Below, in pieces: positions 1 through 10,617 of a stretch of 64,000 nt of DNA; position 1 is the stretch's first letter, and each line of letters opens with the position of its first letter. Below the pieces are notes generated by a model. It made no database searches, was not told the origin of the DNA, and saw nothing but the letters and a program-made list of their open reading frames with translations. Made by a program: the position numbers and the translations under genes. This stretch comes from Chara braunii (Eukaryota; Streptophyta; Charophyceae; Charales; Characeae). The stretch spans positions 2,697,724 through 2,761,723 of the forward strand of contig BFEA01000083.1 in NCBI GenBank assembly GCA_003427395.1, given 5' to 3'.

Positions 1-477
1 AAAATACAAGTTTGAAGCATGAGAACAATCAAGGAAGAATCGGGACATCATCAACTTTTATATGAGTGAAAGCATGAGCAAGACTAGATCAAAGCACAAG
101 TTTGAAGCACGAGGTCATCCATGGAGGAATCGGAACATCACCTACTATTATGTGAGTGAAAAGCATGAGCTAGACAAGATCAAAACACAAGATTTGAGCA
201 TGAGATCATCAAAGGAAGAATCGGGATTTCACCTACTACTATGTGAGTGAAAGCATGAGCGAGACTAGACCAAAACACAAAGTTGAAGCATGAGATCATC
301 CAAGGATATGTGAGTGACAAGCATGAGCTAGACAAGATCAACATATAAGATTTGAGCATGAGATCAACCAAGGAAGAATCGGGACTTCACCTACTATTAT
401 GTGAGTGAAAGCATGAGCTAGACTAGACCAAAACATAAGTTTGAAGCATGAGAACAATCAAGGAAGAATCGGGAAAA
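1..477 (-). repeat. ~91-bp satellite array (first locus)
   Basis: Tandem degenerate units, each containing AAGGAAGAATCGGGA and GTGAGTGAAAGCATGAGC, recur at about 90-91 bp (CGG anchors near 41, 131, 222, 380 and 470; one shortened unit near 295-311). The reverse complement of the unit matches the array at 29633-30811 (GATGCTCCGATTCTTC, TTTCACTCACA), so it is the same satellite in opposite orientation. The array runs off the left edge of the window. Confidence 0.88.
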
Positions 478-946
478 GATTTCTACTACGGGAAGGGCAT
501 CATTCGCAGTCCCAAGGGAAAAAGTAGCTCCAAGACAGGAAGACTAATGACTATAGCCCCGCCACATGGTACTGAAAGTTGTTTCCAAGGAACGCTAGAC
601 CCGGTATCCAGCAGGTGTCGCTCCCCACCACTAGATGGAGCAGCCCAATGGCCAAGACCTCCATCCCGACGGTTCTCTTACCACCTCCAGGATAGTGGAC
701 TTGTGAAATGACTTTGCTTGAATTAAAGAAGGAGATGAAGAAGAAGGAGCAAAGGCTCCATGATCGAAGCTCTGCTCAAAGATCAGATGAACTGAAGATG
801 ATCGAGACTCGGACATGACAGAACTATGCCAACCTCGCCAAGAGACCAGAAACTTAGTAGAAAGAAGGATTCATGTTCCTGAAGTTTTTCATACCTTAAC
901 TATGTTGTTCATAAGTTATGTTAGAGCCTTGCCTCAGATATCTGGA
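478..946. other. Unassigned sequence
   Basis: No convincing gene or repeat. Short open frames are present on both strands but lack recognisable motifs. The segment follows the satellite without an obvious boundary signature. Confidence 0.5.
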
Positions 947-972
947 AATATAATATATATATATATGTATAT
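947..972. repeat. TA microsatellite
   Basis: Short (AT)n tract with one interruption. Confidence 0.8.
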
Positions 973-1240
973 ATGCCAGCGACGTGTCTAGAGTGTATTT
1001 TTTGGATATGACGGACCTTTCTTTGTTTCGTGGGTGTTTTGCTTGCTTGTGATGGGGTGTGAACCGACAGTCTATAGAGTTTTCCATCTGGTGTGGATGA
1101 GTGATAGTCTGCTTTGACTTTTGCCACATTTACCTTGAGGGCAATGGTTGGTGCCCACCGCAGGGTATTAGTTGTCGGGCAGTCGTTGATGCAACCACAG
1201 CCGAGGTTAAGGTGGATTATCACTTACAGTGTAATAAGTT

Positions 1241-1320
1241 AGGGGATTCTGCAGACTGTCGAGGGTTCAGCCACCTGATGAGTCGGTGAAACTCCGACGA
1301 AACAGTTTGCCACAGCCCCT
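1241..1320 (+). ncRNA. Type III hammerhead ribozyme
   Basis: Self-cleaving RNA motif with all core elements in the correct order. GTC (1258-1260) is the predicted cleavage triplet. CTGATGA is at 1275-1281. Helix II is GTCGG (1282-1286) pairing with CCGAC (1294-1298) around a 7-nt loop. GAAA is at 1299-1302. Helix III is GCAGACTG (1251-1258) pairing with CAGTTTGC (1303-1310), 8 bp with one G-U, extended by AGGGG/CCCCT after a small internal loop. Helix I (1261-1274) is the weak part: G-C, an A-A mismatch, then two G-C pairs. The order is that of the tobacco ringspot satellite ribozyme. In plant genomes such motifs are known mainly from LTR-containing non-autonomous retrozymes; I did not find a second copy or clear retrozyme LTRs here. 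Confidence 0.85.
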
Positions 1321-1377
1321 CGTTTGTTGTCCTCTTCTCCCTCTCTGCCTACGGTTTACCAGGCAGCTCTGTTTGAC

Positions 1378-1378
<1 letters not shown>

Positions 1379-1434
<56 letters not shown>
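1379..1434. repeat. TA microsatellite
   Basis: About 55 bp of (TA)n with one TTTA interruption, 60 bp downstream of the hammerhead motif. Confidence 0.9.
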
Positions 1435-1436
<2 letters not shown>

Positions 1437-3040
1437 CAACAACCCCCGCAAAAAAAGGTTTTGGAACCAGTTAGAGGCTACATCTCAGAACACAAGGCAA
1501 GAGACTGAAAGGAGTCGAAGTAGCAGAAAAGAAGAAATGCTTGATGCCCAAAAGAAGTCAGACCATTTGCTAGATCTCTATAGTGAAAGTTCGAAGGAGA
1601 TACAAGTTTATGAAATGGTTTCACCAAGTTCGCAAGACAATTGCAGATCCCAGGGCTCGATCCCTAGACCTATCCCCGAACTCCTGTACAACTACCCATT
1701 GACTCTGTGTGGCTTGAACCTGTGACCTATCTCCATACACGTGCGTTTGGGTTTCATGCATATAGCTGGGTCACGTGGACTCAAACCATAATCCTTCGTT
1801 TTAACAGTCCTAGGGTCAGTCTTATAGGTTAGTCCTAAGTGTAGCGAAGGGTCAGACAACGTAGCCTAACGTAGCCTAGGACCTTTTTTTTGTGTTTTTT
1901 TTTTTTTTTTTTTAAGAGAGAGAATATCGACTACGGGTGTAGAAGGGGTGCTGATAAGAGCAAACACCCCTTTTATAGGCCCAGTCGCTGGATGGCTCCG
2001 TTCCATTGGTGGGGAGCTGCACCTGCTGGAAATCGGGTCCAAGATCCCTTTACAACATTATACAAGAGCCAAAACTATTGATACCACGGGGTTTACCCGT
2101 CCTCACATTCACACCAGACGAGCCCCTGAATGAATGGGGATCCCAGTCGATTGATCCAAGTGTTGTTCTCCAGACAGGAACGGCAGTTGGTCTCATAGTT
2201 CATAGATGAGTGACATATGTACTCTTACGTGCCGTCTGTCCGACGTCCCCTGCGAGTTGACACTCTTGTCCTCATACTAGTTGTCCACATCAGTGGCCTT
2301 AAGACGACCAGTTGTCCCCATCATCTGCAGTGGCGGTAAGAAGGCGAGATAGTAGAGGATGAAGGGGTAGAGGTGGGTCAGAGGAAAAGTGGTAGCAAGG
2401 GTAGCAAGCGAGAGGCGCGTGAGAGTTACTACAGGGGGGGGGTAGGGTCCATGGCATGATGGGGATTCTGAGGAATCAAGAGAAAATTGGTCGGGAGGTA
2501 CGAGACCGCAAAGACATCCAGTGGTCTCCTTTGCCATGAGGGTTCGTCCGCCCTCAAGTTTTTCCATCTTTTCGAAGCCGCTACTTGGCTCTTCGGAGTT
2601 GTAAGAGTCAGTCGTCCATAGTTGAGTCAGCAAGGAAGAGTCCAGTCCCAGTCTCAGTCCCAGTCCACCTTGTCTAGTCAGCAAGTACCAGGTGGGGCTG
2701 CACAGTCCTTGGGCCTGAGACCGAAGGCAGGCCAGACCACCGATGAAACAGTATAAATAAAGAGGCAACACCAAGCCATTCATTCATTCGCCTGCGAGCC
2801 ATGCAAAAGCACTGCTTGTGCGACTTGTGCATTGGGAGGTTTGCAGGTGCCCGACGACGCAGAGGGCAGAGGAGAACAACAGCAGCCATAGCCGCCAACA
2901 CCTAGAGGAGGAAGACGACGGCGGCCATAGCCGCCAAGTGCTAACGTCAACAGTTAGTGTCCAGTGTGTGTGTGTGTGTGTGGAAACATTCAGACCAGAT
3001 CCGAGCGCGTGCGCAAGTGTGAGTGAGCGACATAAGCGTG
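1435..3040. other. Unassigned flank of element A
   Basis: Contains a T-rich tract (about 1884-1913), a (GT)n tract near 2966-2982, and only short open frames without recognisable domains. The last five bases (GCGTG, 3036-3040) are one mismatch from the five after element A (GTGTG, 11847-11851), consistent with a decayed target-site duplication. Confidence 0.55.
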
Positions 3041-4349
3041 TGTTACATGCCCAATTGGGCGATGTACATATAGAACTGAGGATCCGTAATGTGATAAAAA
3101 GGACTGAATGGGCAATGCAGTGTAAGTGAAATCTCAATAAGCAGTGTACATCCTGATGCATACAAACATGGTGCTTTATAGCGCAGGGGAAGACTTAGAT
3201 ACAAGTCCTGACCTGACCTGGACTGACCTCTATCACGTAGTGTAAGATAGCGCAACAGAATGCTAGAATACCAATGATTAGCCCAATCAATGTTGCAACG
3301 CAGACCAAACATACATCATCCTCATCACAAGGTGTGAAGAGACCTGGCGCTATACACAGGAAGAAGGCGCCAGACCTTGATCATGCACAAACGAAGAGGA
3401 GGGGAACAAACGAAGAAGAGGGGGAGAGATGGGAATGCGTCAACACCAAGTCTTTGTCACAAGTCCCAAATAATCCCTCGTCAAAATGTCCGAAGCCCAA
3501 ATGTCGAGTCTGGATCCAAATGTAACCAAGCTCTCACTTTCTCTCGTAGTCTGCTGATGCAGTGAAGTCAGGTAGCGAGAGGGTGAGAGGGAGATGGTGG
3601 ACTAAGAAGAGGAAGAGGATGAACTTTCTCTCTCTCTCTCACATGTGCCATATACTAACCTGTGAAGATGACGCCGTGATGCAGGTACCTCGAAGACGAA
3701 GCTGGAGCGATGGCGCTGCAAGTAAGTATCCCTGGCCTCCGCCCAATCTCTCTCTCTCTAGTACTACTCTAGGTCCTATGGCGCCCAGCGCTAAAGACTA
3801 TTGCTAACGCTACTAGCACCCAACGCTAAGACTACTGCTAGCGCTACAACTACTCCTGCAACGCTCTTCCAAAGTGCAGCTGCCGAATCCTGAAGACTAC
3901 CTCCTGCCTCCTAAACTGCACGTGAAGTGCCTGCGAAGTACCTAGGAACTACCTACCGGCCTGCAGGGCGGGCCAGTCCTATATAGTGTTGGCCTGTCCA
4001 GGAGGCTGCTCTTGCCAATGCCGAAACGTGCCAGACCTTGACGTTGAAGCTCAACCAGGGGTTGTCTTGAAAATAGGCCTGGAATGGCCTGTGCTAAGAC
4101 CCTGGTTTGTTGCTTGGGTCGAGCTGATGAGGGCCTGAAAATGGCCCTCAGTTTCAGGCTGAAAATACTCAAGGTCGGAAAGACCCTAATTTAGCCTGAA
4201 ACGACACAAGGCTTGTAGGTCCTTGTTTTCAGGTTTTCAGGCTAAAACGACATAGGGCCTCTAGACCCTTGTTTTCAGGCTTTTTGCATGAAAACGTCAC
4301 GGGCATAAAAGGGGGCCCGCGGAGCCTGTTGCAGGCGCAGCATGTAACA
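3041..4349 (-). repeat. Element A 3' LTR
   Basis: Starts TGTTACATGCCC, ends GCATGTAACA. Colinear with 10618-11846. Contains a CT-rich tract near 3627-3640, an antisense exon-like cassette (3653-3727) and, at 4130-4330, a degenerate ~63-bp repeat built on TTTCAGGCTGAAA-type palindromes. Confidence 0.95.
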
Positions 4350-4364
4350 CCCGCCCCTCCTTAT
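4350..4364 (-). promoter_or_regulatory. Element A polypurine tract
   Basis: On the minus strand TAAGGAGGGGCGGG lies directly against the 3' LTR, where the plus-strand DNA primer of an LTR retrotransposon is expected. The tract overlaps the pol stop codon (TAA, 4361-4363). Element B has AAGGAGGGGG at the same place. Confidence 0.85.
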
Positions 4365-5514
4365 GAAGTCAAGTCGGGGCGAGGACGAAGCTGACGATTT
4401 GAAGGTGGAACGTGGATGCGGGTGCGACGTGGAGCCGAAGATACCGACTTGCCTTGCATCTTGCGTTCGTAGCGTGCGAGAACATCCGAAGCAGTTGCTT
4501 GGAGTTCCACACGGGTCAACCAACGATTAACTCTGTGACTGCAATACGCAAAGTGTACGAAGTATTCGGTTGGCCTGTTGCTGTAGCGCCGCTGGGAGTG
4601 TCTTGCGATCGTCACCCGGAAGAATCGACATGTTCCGCTGGCGTGTAAAGAGCCAACTTAGAGCAATGAAAAACCGGGTAGACGGGCAAGTGGGCAGGCA
4701 CCTGAATAGTGAAGGAAGGTCCCTCGGGTGCATCCCCGGCAGGTGCCACGATCGGCCAGGGCGCCATCCATTTTGGGAGGAGCTTGCAAAAGATATCTTG
4801 TTCAAGGCTGAAATCCGCGGGGGAAAGCCAAACGAGATCGTCGACGTGGAATGGGTAAGGAAGACGTTAGCGATTGGCCTGTTGGCTCATGCGTTGCTGC
4901 GTCTTGGCCATCTGGTCGTGTGCCTTGACAAGTAGCTCTTGCATCTGACGCAAGAAAAGAAGATGGTCGTCGCTCTCGGCCGTTCGTGGAATGATTGTGT
5001 CCAAAGGCGAAGTGACCGGCGAGCCGTGCTCGAACTCGAAGGGCGACATCCCGATAGCCGGGTGGATGGACGAGTTGTATGCCAACTCGACATGCGGCAG
5101 CCGCTCAACCCAATCCTTTTGGTCGGGACGGATGAGAGTGCGAAGGAGAACCTGTGCGGTCTGATGCGCCCTCTCCGTTTGGCCATTGGTTTGGGGGTCG
5201 TGGGCCGAACTTGGCTTGAGAGACGAGCCCCATCGTTTGATGAGCGCTAACCAAAAATCAGACATGAACCGAGTGTCGTGGTCGCAGACGATTTCCTTGG
5301 GGTAAGCCTTGGTTCGAATCCAACCGGCGTCAAGAACCTCGGTCAAGTCCGGTGACTTGGCATGATAGCGGCAAGGCAAAAACATGGCAAACTTGGTGAG
5401 TCGGTCGACCACCGTGAGAATCCCATCCACACCGGTCTTGTGCTTGGGGAACGGTCGGGTAATGTCCATGGCAATCGCTTCCCTTCGGCGCAAGGGGGCC
5501 GGTAGCGGTCGCAA
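4361..5514 (-). pseudogene. pol: Element A integrase core and degraded chromodomain tail
   Basis: An open frame at 5514-4867 encodes the integrase catalytic core. The first Asp is in AMDITRPFP, the second in CDHDTRFMS and the Glu in [10 protein letters not shown], the D,D-35-E pattern. It is followed by the [21 protein letters not shown] stretch typical of chromoviruses (quoted in part: DWVERLPHVELAYN). Downstream sequence to 4361 is frameshifted. Its last part, ELQATASDVLARYERK and VPPSNRQL, aligns with the chromodomain end of element B ([24 protein letters not shown]), so a chromodomain was present. In life the enzyme joins element cDNA into host DNA, and a chromodomain would bias the site towards particular histone marks. 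This copy cannot be read through. Confidence 0.88.
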
Positions 5515-6975
5515 CTCACCGTACGGACGATGGTTGCAGGATTTGCAGCGTCGACAAACCTCGCATGACTCGCAATATCGTGTGACGTCGTCGAGAAGGC
5601 CGGACGATCAAAATCGCTCGTGAAGTCGGTCAATGGTGCGATTGACTCCAAAGTGTCCGGTGGCGGGAGCATTGTGGAACTCGCCAAGAAGCTGCGTACG
5701 CAAGTGAGAGTCACTCAGTACGCAAGGAAGGTCCTTCCCCCGCGTGTGGACAAGCAAGTACCCCTCGTGGATCCTATAGTGAGAAGGCACCGGATTAGGA
5801 GAGGAGCAATTCGCGTACTTGTCGCGAAACTCGGGGTCGGCTTGGTAGCCGCGGATGAAGCTGTCCTGCAGGTGGTCATCGATCTCGAAGGTCGAGTAGA
5901 CTGGGGTACAATGATCCGGACACTGTGAAAGAGCATCCGCAAAACGGTTTAACTTCCCCGGAATATGATCAGGAAAGAAGTCAAATTGGTCGATGAAAGC
6001 GATCCATTGGGCACAGAAGACCAACGGATTGTTGTCCGTTACCCATCGGAATTGGCTTCGGCCAAGGAGAAAGTGTCGCGACCGCTTGAGCACGTGGATG
6101 AAGGCGAGGAGCTCCTTCTTGTGTGCATCATCAGTGGAGTGCACGACGAACAGTTTCTTGCTGAAGTACTCGACCGGGTGCTAGTCCACGCCATCGTGTT
6201 GTACGAGGATGGCACCAATGCCATAGCCGGACGCATCCGTAGTGACGCGAGTAAGCAATAGCGGGTTGTAGATGCGCAAGACCTCCGTAGATAATAACGT
6301 GGCTTTGAGAGCCAAAAATGATTCCTGCACATCCTCTCCGAAGGCAAATGGTCGATCCTCGTATTGAAGCTTGGACAAGTGGGCCGCGATCTTCGACCAT
6401 CCATTGATAAATCGTTGGTAGTAGCCGGTGAGGCCAAGGAACGAACGAACATCCATGACGTTCCGCTGCTCCGACCACTCTTGGATGGCTTGAATCTTGT
6501 CCGATAGCGGACTGATGCCCTTCGATGTGACAAAATGACCCAAGTATTCTAGCACTTGCCGGACAAATTTGCACTTGTCGTGGTTGGCCTTGTACTTGGC
6601 GCAGCGGAGTGTCTCCAACACTCGTCGAACGTGCTCAAGATGGTAGACCAGCACGAATCGGTCCAGCATCGCACGGAACTCGTTGGTCATTGCCGCTTGA
6701 AAGGTCTCCGGGGCGTTGGTGAGGCCAAAAGGCATGACCACCCACTCAAAATGTCCGTACCACGTCTTGAACGCGGATTTGAAGTGATCGTTCGGTCGGA
6801 TCGAAATCTGATGGTATCCCGACTTCAAATCCAACTCAGAGAAGTAGTTTGGGCCGCCCAATCGCTCAAGAAGATCGTCGATACGAGGAAGAGGCCCCGC
6901 ATTTTTGACGGTTTGCTCATTGAGCTTGTGGTAGTAGATGCATAATCGTAGATCCTTGTTCTTCTTCCATACCAA
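5515..6975 (-). pseudogene. pol: Element A RT (C-terminal part), RNase H and integrase zinc-binding region
   Basis: Reading down from 6975: RT motifs [25 protein letters not shown] and [14 protein letters not shown]. Next should come the catalytic YLDDILVY box, but the protein runs RFVLVY straight into HLEHVRR near 6636-6660, so about nine residues with both catalytic Asp are deleted. RNase H follows ([10 protein letters not shown]), then a TAG at 6181-6183 where element B has Trp (WHPVEYFS), then the RNase H end (TDNNPLVF, FADALSQ) and the His part of the HHCC motif (TGHFGVNRT) ending at 5608. The Cys part lies in a shifted frame to 5515. The enzyme copied element RNA to DNA; this copy is dead by deletion as well as by stops. 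Confidence 0.9.
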
Positions 6976-7014
6976 AAGAACTGGCGCTCCGTATGGAGAG
7001 CTACTAGGCCGGAT

Positions 7015-8242
7015 TCAGCCCTTGTCCAACAAGTCATCGAGTTGCGAGCGGAGGACCGTAAGCTCCTCCTCGCTCATGCGATAAATGCAACATGTCGGCG
7101 GCACGACACCCGCCTCAAGAATGATCTCGTGAGAGATTGGCCGATCCGGCACCACACCGGTAGGTGACTTGAAGATGTCGGCGAACTCGTCAAGCAACCG
7201 CACCACACGGGGGTCCGAAGACAAGTCCGTGGGTGAAGAGTTGGCTATCGCGACAGTCCATAGAAGCATAGGCCGATTTCATGGGGCTGCTCGTAAGCAC
7301 AAGTAGCCCAGAATGACTTGGCTGTCACCACTTGGCACTGAATCGAAGGGTGCGGAAGAGGAATAGTACACGACACTTCGACGCCGAAGGCGTCACGAAC
7401 GGTAAGAGTCCGCCGGTGGAAGTTGACCGTGTGATCCGCACTTGCAAGCCAAGGCATTCCCAAAATAATGTCGAAGTCTGTGTCCAAAATGTCGAATGTC
7501 ACCGGTTCGCATGCATGAGGTGCGAAATACCGGTACAGCCTCGATGTAGTGGTCGATAAGCTGCTGCGTCCTTCCGTCCGCCAACTTGATCGCTGTCGGG
7601 TTTGCCTTCCTTCGAGCTTGTGCGTCAAGACCAGCCTTTTGCATAAAGCCATGGCTCATAAAATTGTGAGACTCGCCGTTATCCAACAAAGCGTTGCAGG
7701 ACGCTTGCCCAACTTGGATGCGGACATAGAGGAGTGGTGCGTTGTTGTCATCGGATCCTCTTCTTGCAAAACTCGCGGGCCACCTTGGTAACATACGCAA
7801 GGATGTCCCCCACCACAACTTCATCATCCGTCGGTGAAGTTGGTGGTGCATAGAAGGATAAGTACGTGTGAAGATGAGTGCATAATGCTGCACATTGCGG
7901 TCCTAGCAAGCGGTCCGTGGTCGGAAGAGGAAGCCTTGCGAAATCCTCGGACGTGAGCGGGTCCAATACCTCTATGTTGAACTCGCGCGCCGAATCCCAT
8001 GAAGAACCACCTGAAGACGATAAGTTGTTGCTGTCGGACGGAGAAGATGCCGCACACACGTCTTGTCCTTGAGCATGAGTACCCTGCGTAGGAACGAGCC
8101 GGGCAGCATAGTCCTCGAAAGAATAAAGAAGAGGAGGACTATCGACTTCCGCATGTGCCTCGGAACGAAGGGCGGTCATCCGCGAAGTGACCGGTGCCGA
8201 AGGCGTCGAGAGTGTTGTCGAGTCACTGCCGGCGGTGTTCAA
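7015..8242 (-). pseudogene. pol: Element A protease and linker to RT
   Basis: Three overlapping frames cover a hydrophilic linker (8242-7748, with EVLDPLTSEDFARLPLP matching EELDPLTFEDFQWMPLP of element B), a retropepsin-like domain (about 7720-7400: ALLDNGESHNFMS, where the usual active-site triplet is D[ST]G, then DILDTDFDIILGMPWL), and the start of RT (7269-7015: VVPDRPISHEIILEAG). A TGA at 7015-7017 replaces a Trp expected in the GWIRPS motif. A frameshift separates the protease from the RT start near 7250. The protease would mature Gag and Pol in the particle. Confidence 0.8.
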
Positions 8243-9870
8243 TTTCCCGATTTGCCCTCGCCTTTTGACTGGCAGGCCATTGTGTCGTGGAGATCGCTGT
8301 TATACCATAGACAATAGCGGAATCTCGTGCGTGTCTTGTATACTTGCTTGGAGAGACCGTAATGGGACCATGGGGCTGGAGCTGCTGTGTCGGGCCTAGG
8401 GCTAGATGCGGTGGTTGTCTTCGCCTGCCGCGTCCTCGGCCTTTGCCGGGGCGGCCACCTTCCTAGGCGGCTGCGAGTCTGTCCCCTTCATTGCCAGACA
8501 CGGCCTCGCTAGTTTGGTCGTTTGGCGTTGCTACGACCACGACCATTTTCGGTCAATGTCGATCTCTGCTCAGACCCGGCGCAGACGAACGCTGGAGATT
8601 CTTGGCCTCCTTGTTCGTGACAATAATCTGCGCGGCCTTGTCTAAGAGTTCTGCCGGTGTCGTCAGGGTGTCCTCGACGTGAGTCAAGGCATTGCCCAAC
8701 AACGAACTCAATCTCGAGATGAAGTAGTGTTTGATGGCTTTGAAGCCCATTGGATGTTTGGGATGAATGTCAAGCGTTGGTACTCGGCAATCCAATCAAC
8801 CCTCGGCAACGTGCCTTGTTCGAAGACCATCAGCTTGTCCATTGCCTTGATCTCCGACGGCTCTACTTGGAACCACTTATGCCATGCCGCGTTTAGATCA
8901 TCCCAACTGATCTTGGTATGTAAGTCGGCAGCCATCACTCTGTACTTGGACAAGAGGTTGTCCAACCATGCTTGGCACGCGCCCTCCGACTGGGAGTATA
9001 AATATGTGTGGTGCTTGTGTTCGCTGACGTGGTGGAGCTGCAACTTGAGCTCAAACTTGCGGAACCATGGAATCGAGTCCGTCTTCGTTGAGTCGCAGAA
9101 GATCTCCTGCCCATCGAACTTTGGAGCTGTCTCGCGCGGTTTCGAGTTTGAGTGGTTGGCGGCAGTACAGATCCGCTGTTCCAACTGTCGCGTTGTGGTT
9201 TGCTCTAACTGCACGCCGTCCTTGAGGGCTCCGACGTCAATCTCCAATGCCTCGAGGCGATCAGAGGTGCAACGGGGGCGGCGACGGTTTGTTCCAGCTG
9301 CTGGAGGAGGTTGGTGAGTTGGTCAAACATCTGATTGTGTGTCTGAATCGCGTCGTCGAGGTTGTGAATGTCCTCCTGTTGTGCAATGCACGCGGCTTGG
9401 AGGTCTATGAGATGGGAGAGGATCAGAGTGATCTGGTTTCCACTCTCTTCCAGCTTCCCATTCTCGGCCTCGCCCCGCCAGTCCGCTGCCATTGTGAGCA
9501 AAGCTCGCTCTCCACTGAATATCTTCTCGCGCCGTTGAAATCGTTCTTCATCAACAACCTTTGTTGCTGCCTCGTCTTGTTGGCGCTGTTGTTCAATTGC
9601 CAACATACGTGCCTTCTCGACGTCCTCTGCCTTCTTCTTTGTTGCGGCTGCTACTGCTTCCGACGGTTGCTTGGCTTCGGTAATTAGAAGCAGCATCCGG
9701 GCCTGATAGGCCTCGTCCGTTTCCTCGGACATCTGGTCCATGACGGTTGTTTTAGAGTGCGTAAGCATAGACCAAGTTGGGGTCTGCTGACGTGGCATTC
9801 CCTGCTGCTGACGTGGCTGCTGACATGGCCTGCTGACGTGGCCTGCTGGTGTGGTCTGCTGATGTGGCAT
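8243..9870 (-). pseudogene. gag: Element A gag
   Basis: Frame 9870-9205 starts in a Q/P/H-rich segment made of translated ~13-bp repeats, followed by a long Ala/Glu/Gln-rich predicted coiled coil (roughly residues 60-130). Frame 9247-8708 carries the capsid-like core (FDGQEIFCDSTK, IPWFRKFELKLQLH, YLYSQSEGACQAWLDNLL), which aligns in layout with element B gag. Frame 8795-8553 and further sequence to 8243 are degraded, so I cannot place an intact zinc knuckle. Gag would form the virus-like particle. At least two frameshifts are present. Confidence 0.78.
9775..9870 (-). repeat. CTGCTGACGTGGC repeat array in element A leader/gag start
   Basis: CTGCTGACGTGGC-type units recur four or five times with small changes (CTGACATGGC, CTGGTGTGGT). 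Each good unit holds ACGTGGC. Element B has a longer related array at the same position (23975-24186). Confidence 0.8.
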
Positions 9871-10560
9871 CTCACCAATGCCGCAGCAGGGGTACCCGGA
9901 GACAGATAGAGAAGGTATAGGTGGGGAGGGGTGGGTGGGGATAAATCGCCCAAATGAGGAGCCACTAATAAAAAAAGTTTGAACAGTGCAAAGGAAAAAT
10001 TCGAGAAAATAAAAATCCCGAGTTTTGCAAGTTCAGTAGGTCTCCCAACCTTCCTTGAAGTGGAAAATTATCAATGATAATTTTTTTTTTCGAACTTTCA
10101 GACTGCCAATAATTATCAGATAATGAAAATTATAGAACTACGAATAAGAAAGATTTTGGAAAGAAATAACAAGTATTCGGACTTACTCAGATGAGAGTAT
10201 TCGTAGTTTGGAAAATGGTACTGCAAGAGGGATTTCCCGTACTGTTTTAAAAAAAAACGAATTTCGAAAAAAAATATTTCAGATTTCTAAATAACGGGAA
10301 ACTGCAAAAGGAAATCGAAATTTTGAAAAAAAGATATTCCGGATTTTTCAACAACGAAATTTCGAATTTTCAGAAGAAAAACGAAAACGGTAATTTCGGA
10401 TGTTGCGCTATTGCGATTTTCCACAGCAGAAATAGCGAGAAAAAAAAATCCAAGAAAAGGGAAAAAAAAATTGATTTTCGGCAAAGAGGTCAAAATCGTG
10501 ATTTTGGGGGCTAATTAGTGTGCTCTAATCAATCAATCAAGACTAATCAGCTACTTAGTC
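9871..10560 (-). other. Element A AT-rich leader
   Basis: Between primer site and gag. A/T-rich and full of A and T runs with recurring TTTCAGA/CGAAATTT words, in the same style as element B leader (24250-24890). No coding potential seen. Confidence 0.6.
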
Positions 10561-10561
10561 C

Positions 10562-10617
10562 CCGCACACGTGTCAGATCAGGTTGTCCTGATTCACGTGC
10601 GGTGTCCCGATACCAAT
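10562..10617 (-). promoter_or_regulatory. Element A primer binding site with adjacent hairpin
   Basis: On the minus strand, two bases inside the 5' LTR, TGGTATCGGGACACC begins; TGGTATC is the start of the initiator-Met tRNA primer site used by many LTR elements, and later bases differ from the plant consensus TGGTATCAGAGC. Directly beyond it the sequence folds: plus-strand CCGCA/TGCGG, CGTG/CACG and ATCAGG/CCTGAT around a TTGT loop (10563-10606). Confidence 0.75.

Noticed and set aside
2060-2110. GATACCA near 2081 as a primer site of another LTR element
   Set aside because: Only seven bases match, no LTR end adjacent.
4120-4200. CTGATGAG followed by a GGGCC/GGCCC stem, resembling a second hammerhead
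   Set aside because: The stem is followed by TCAGTTTC, not GAAA, and no cleavage triplet with helix III is present; it is part of the LTR palindrome repeats.
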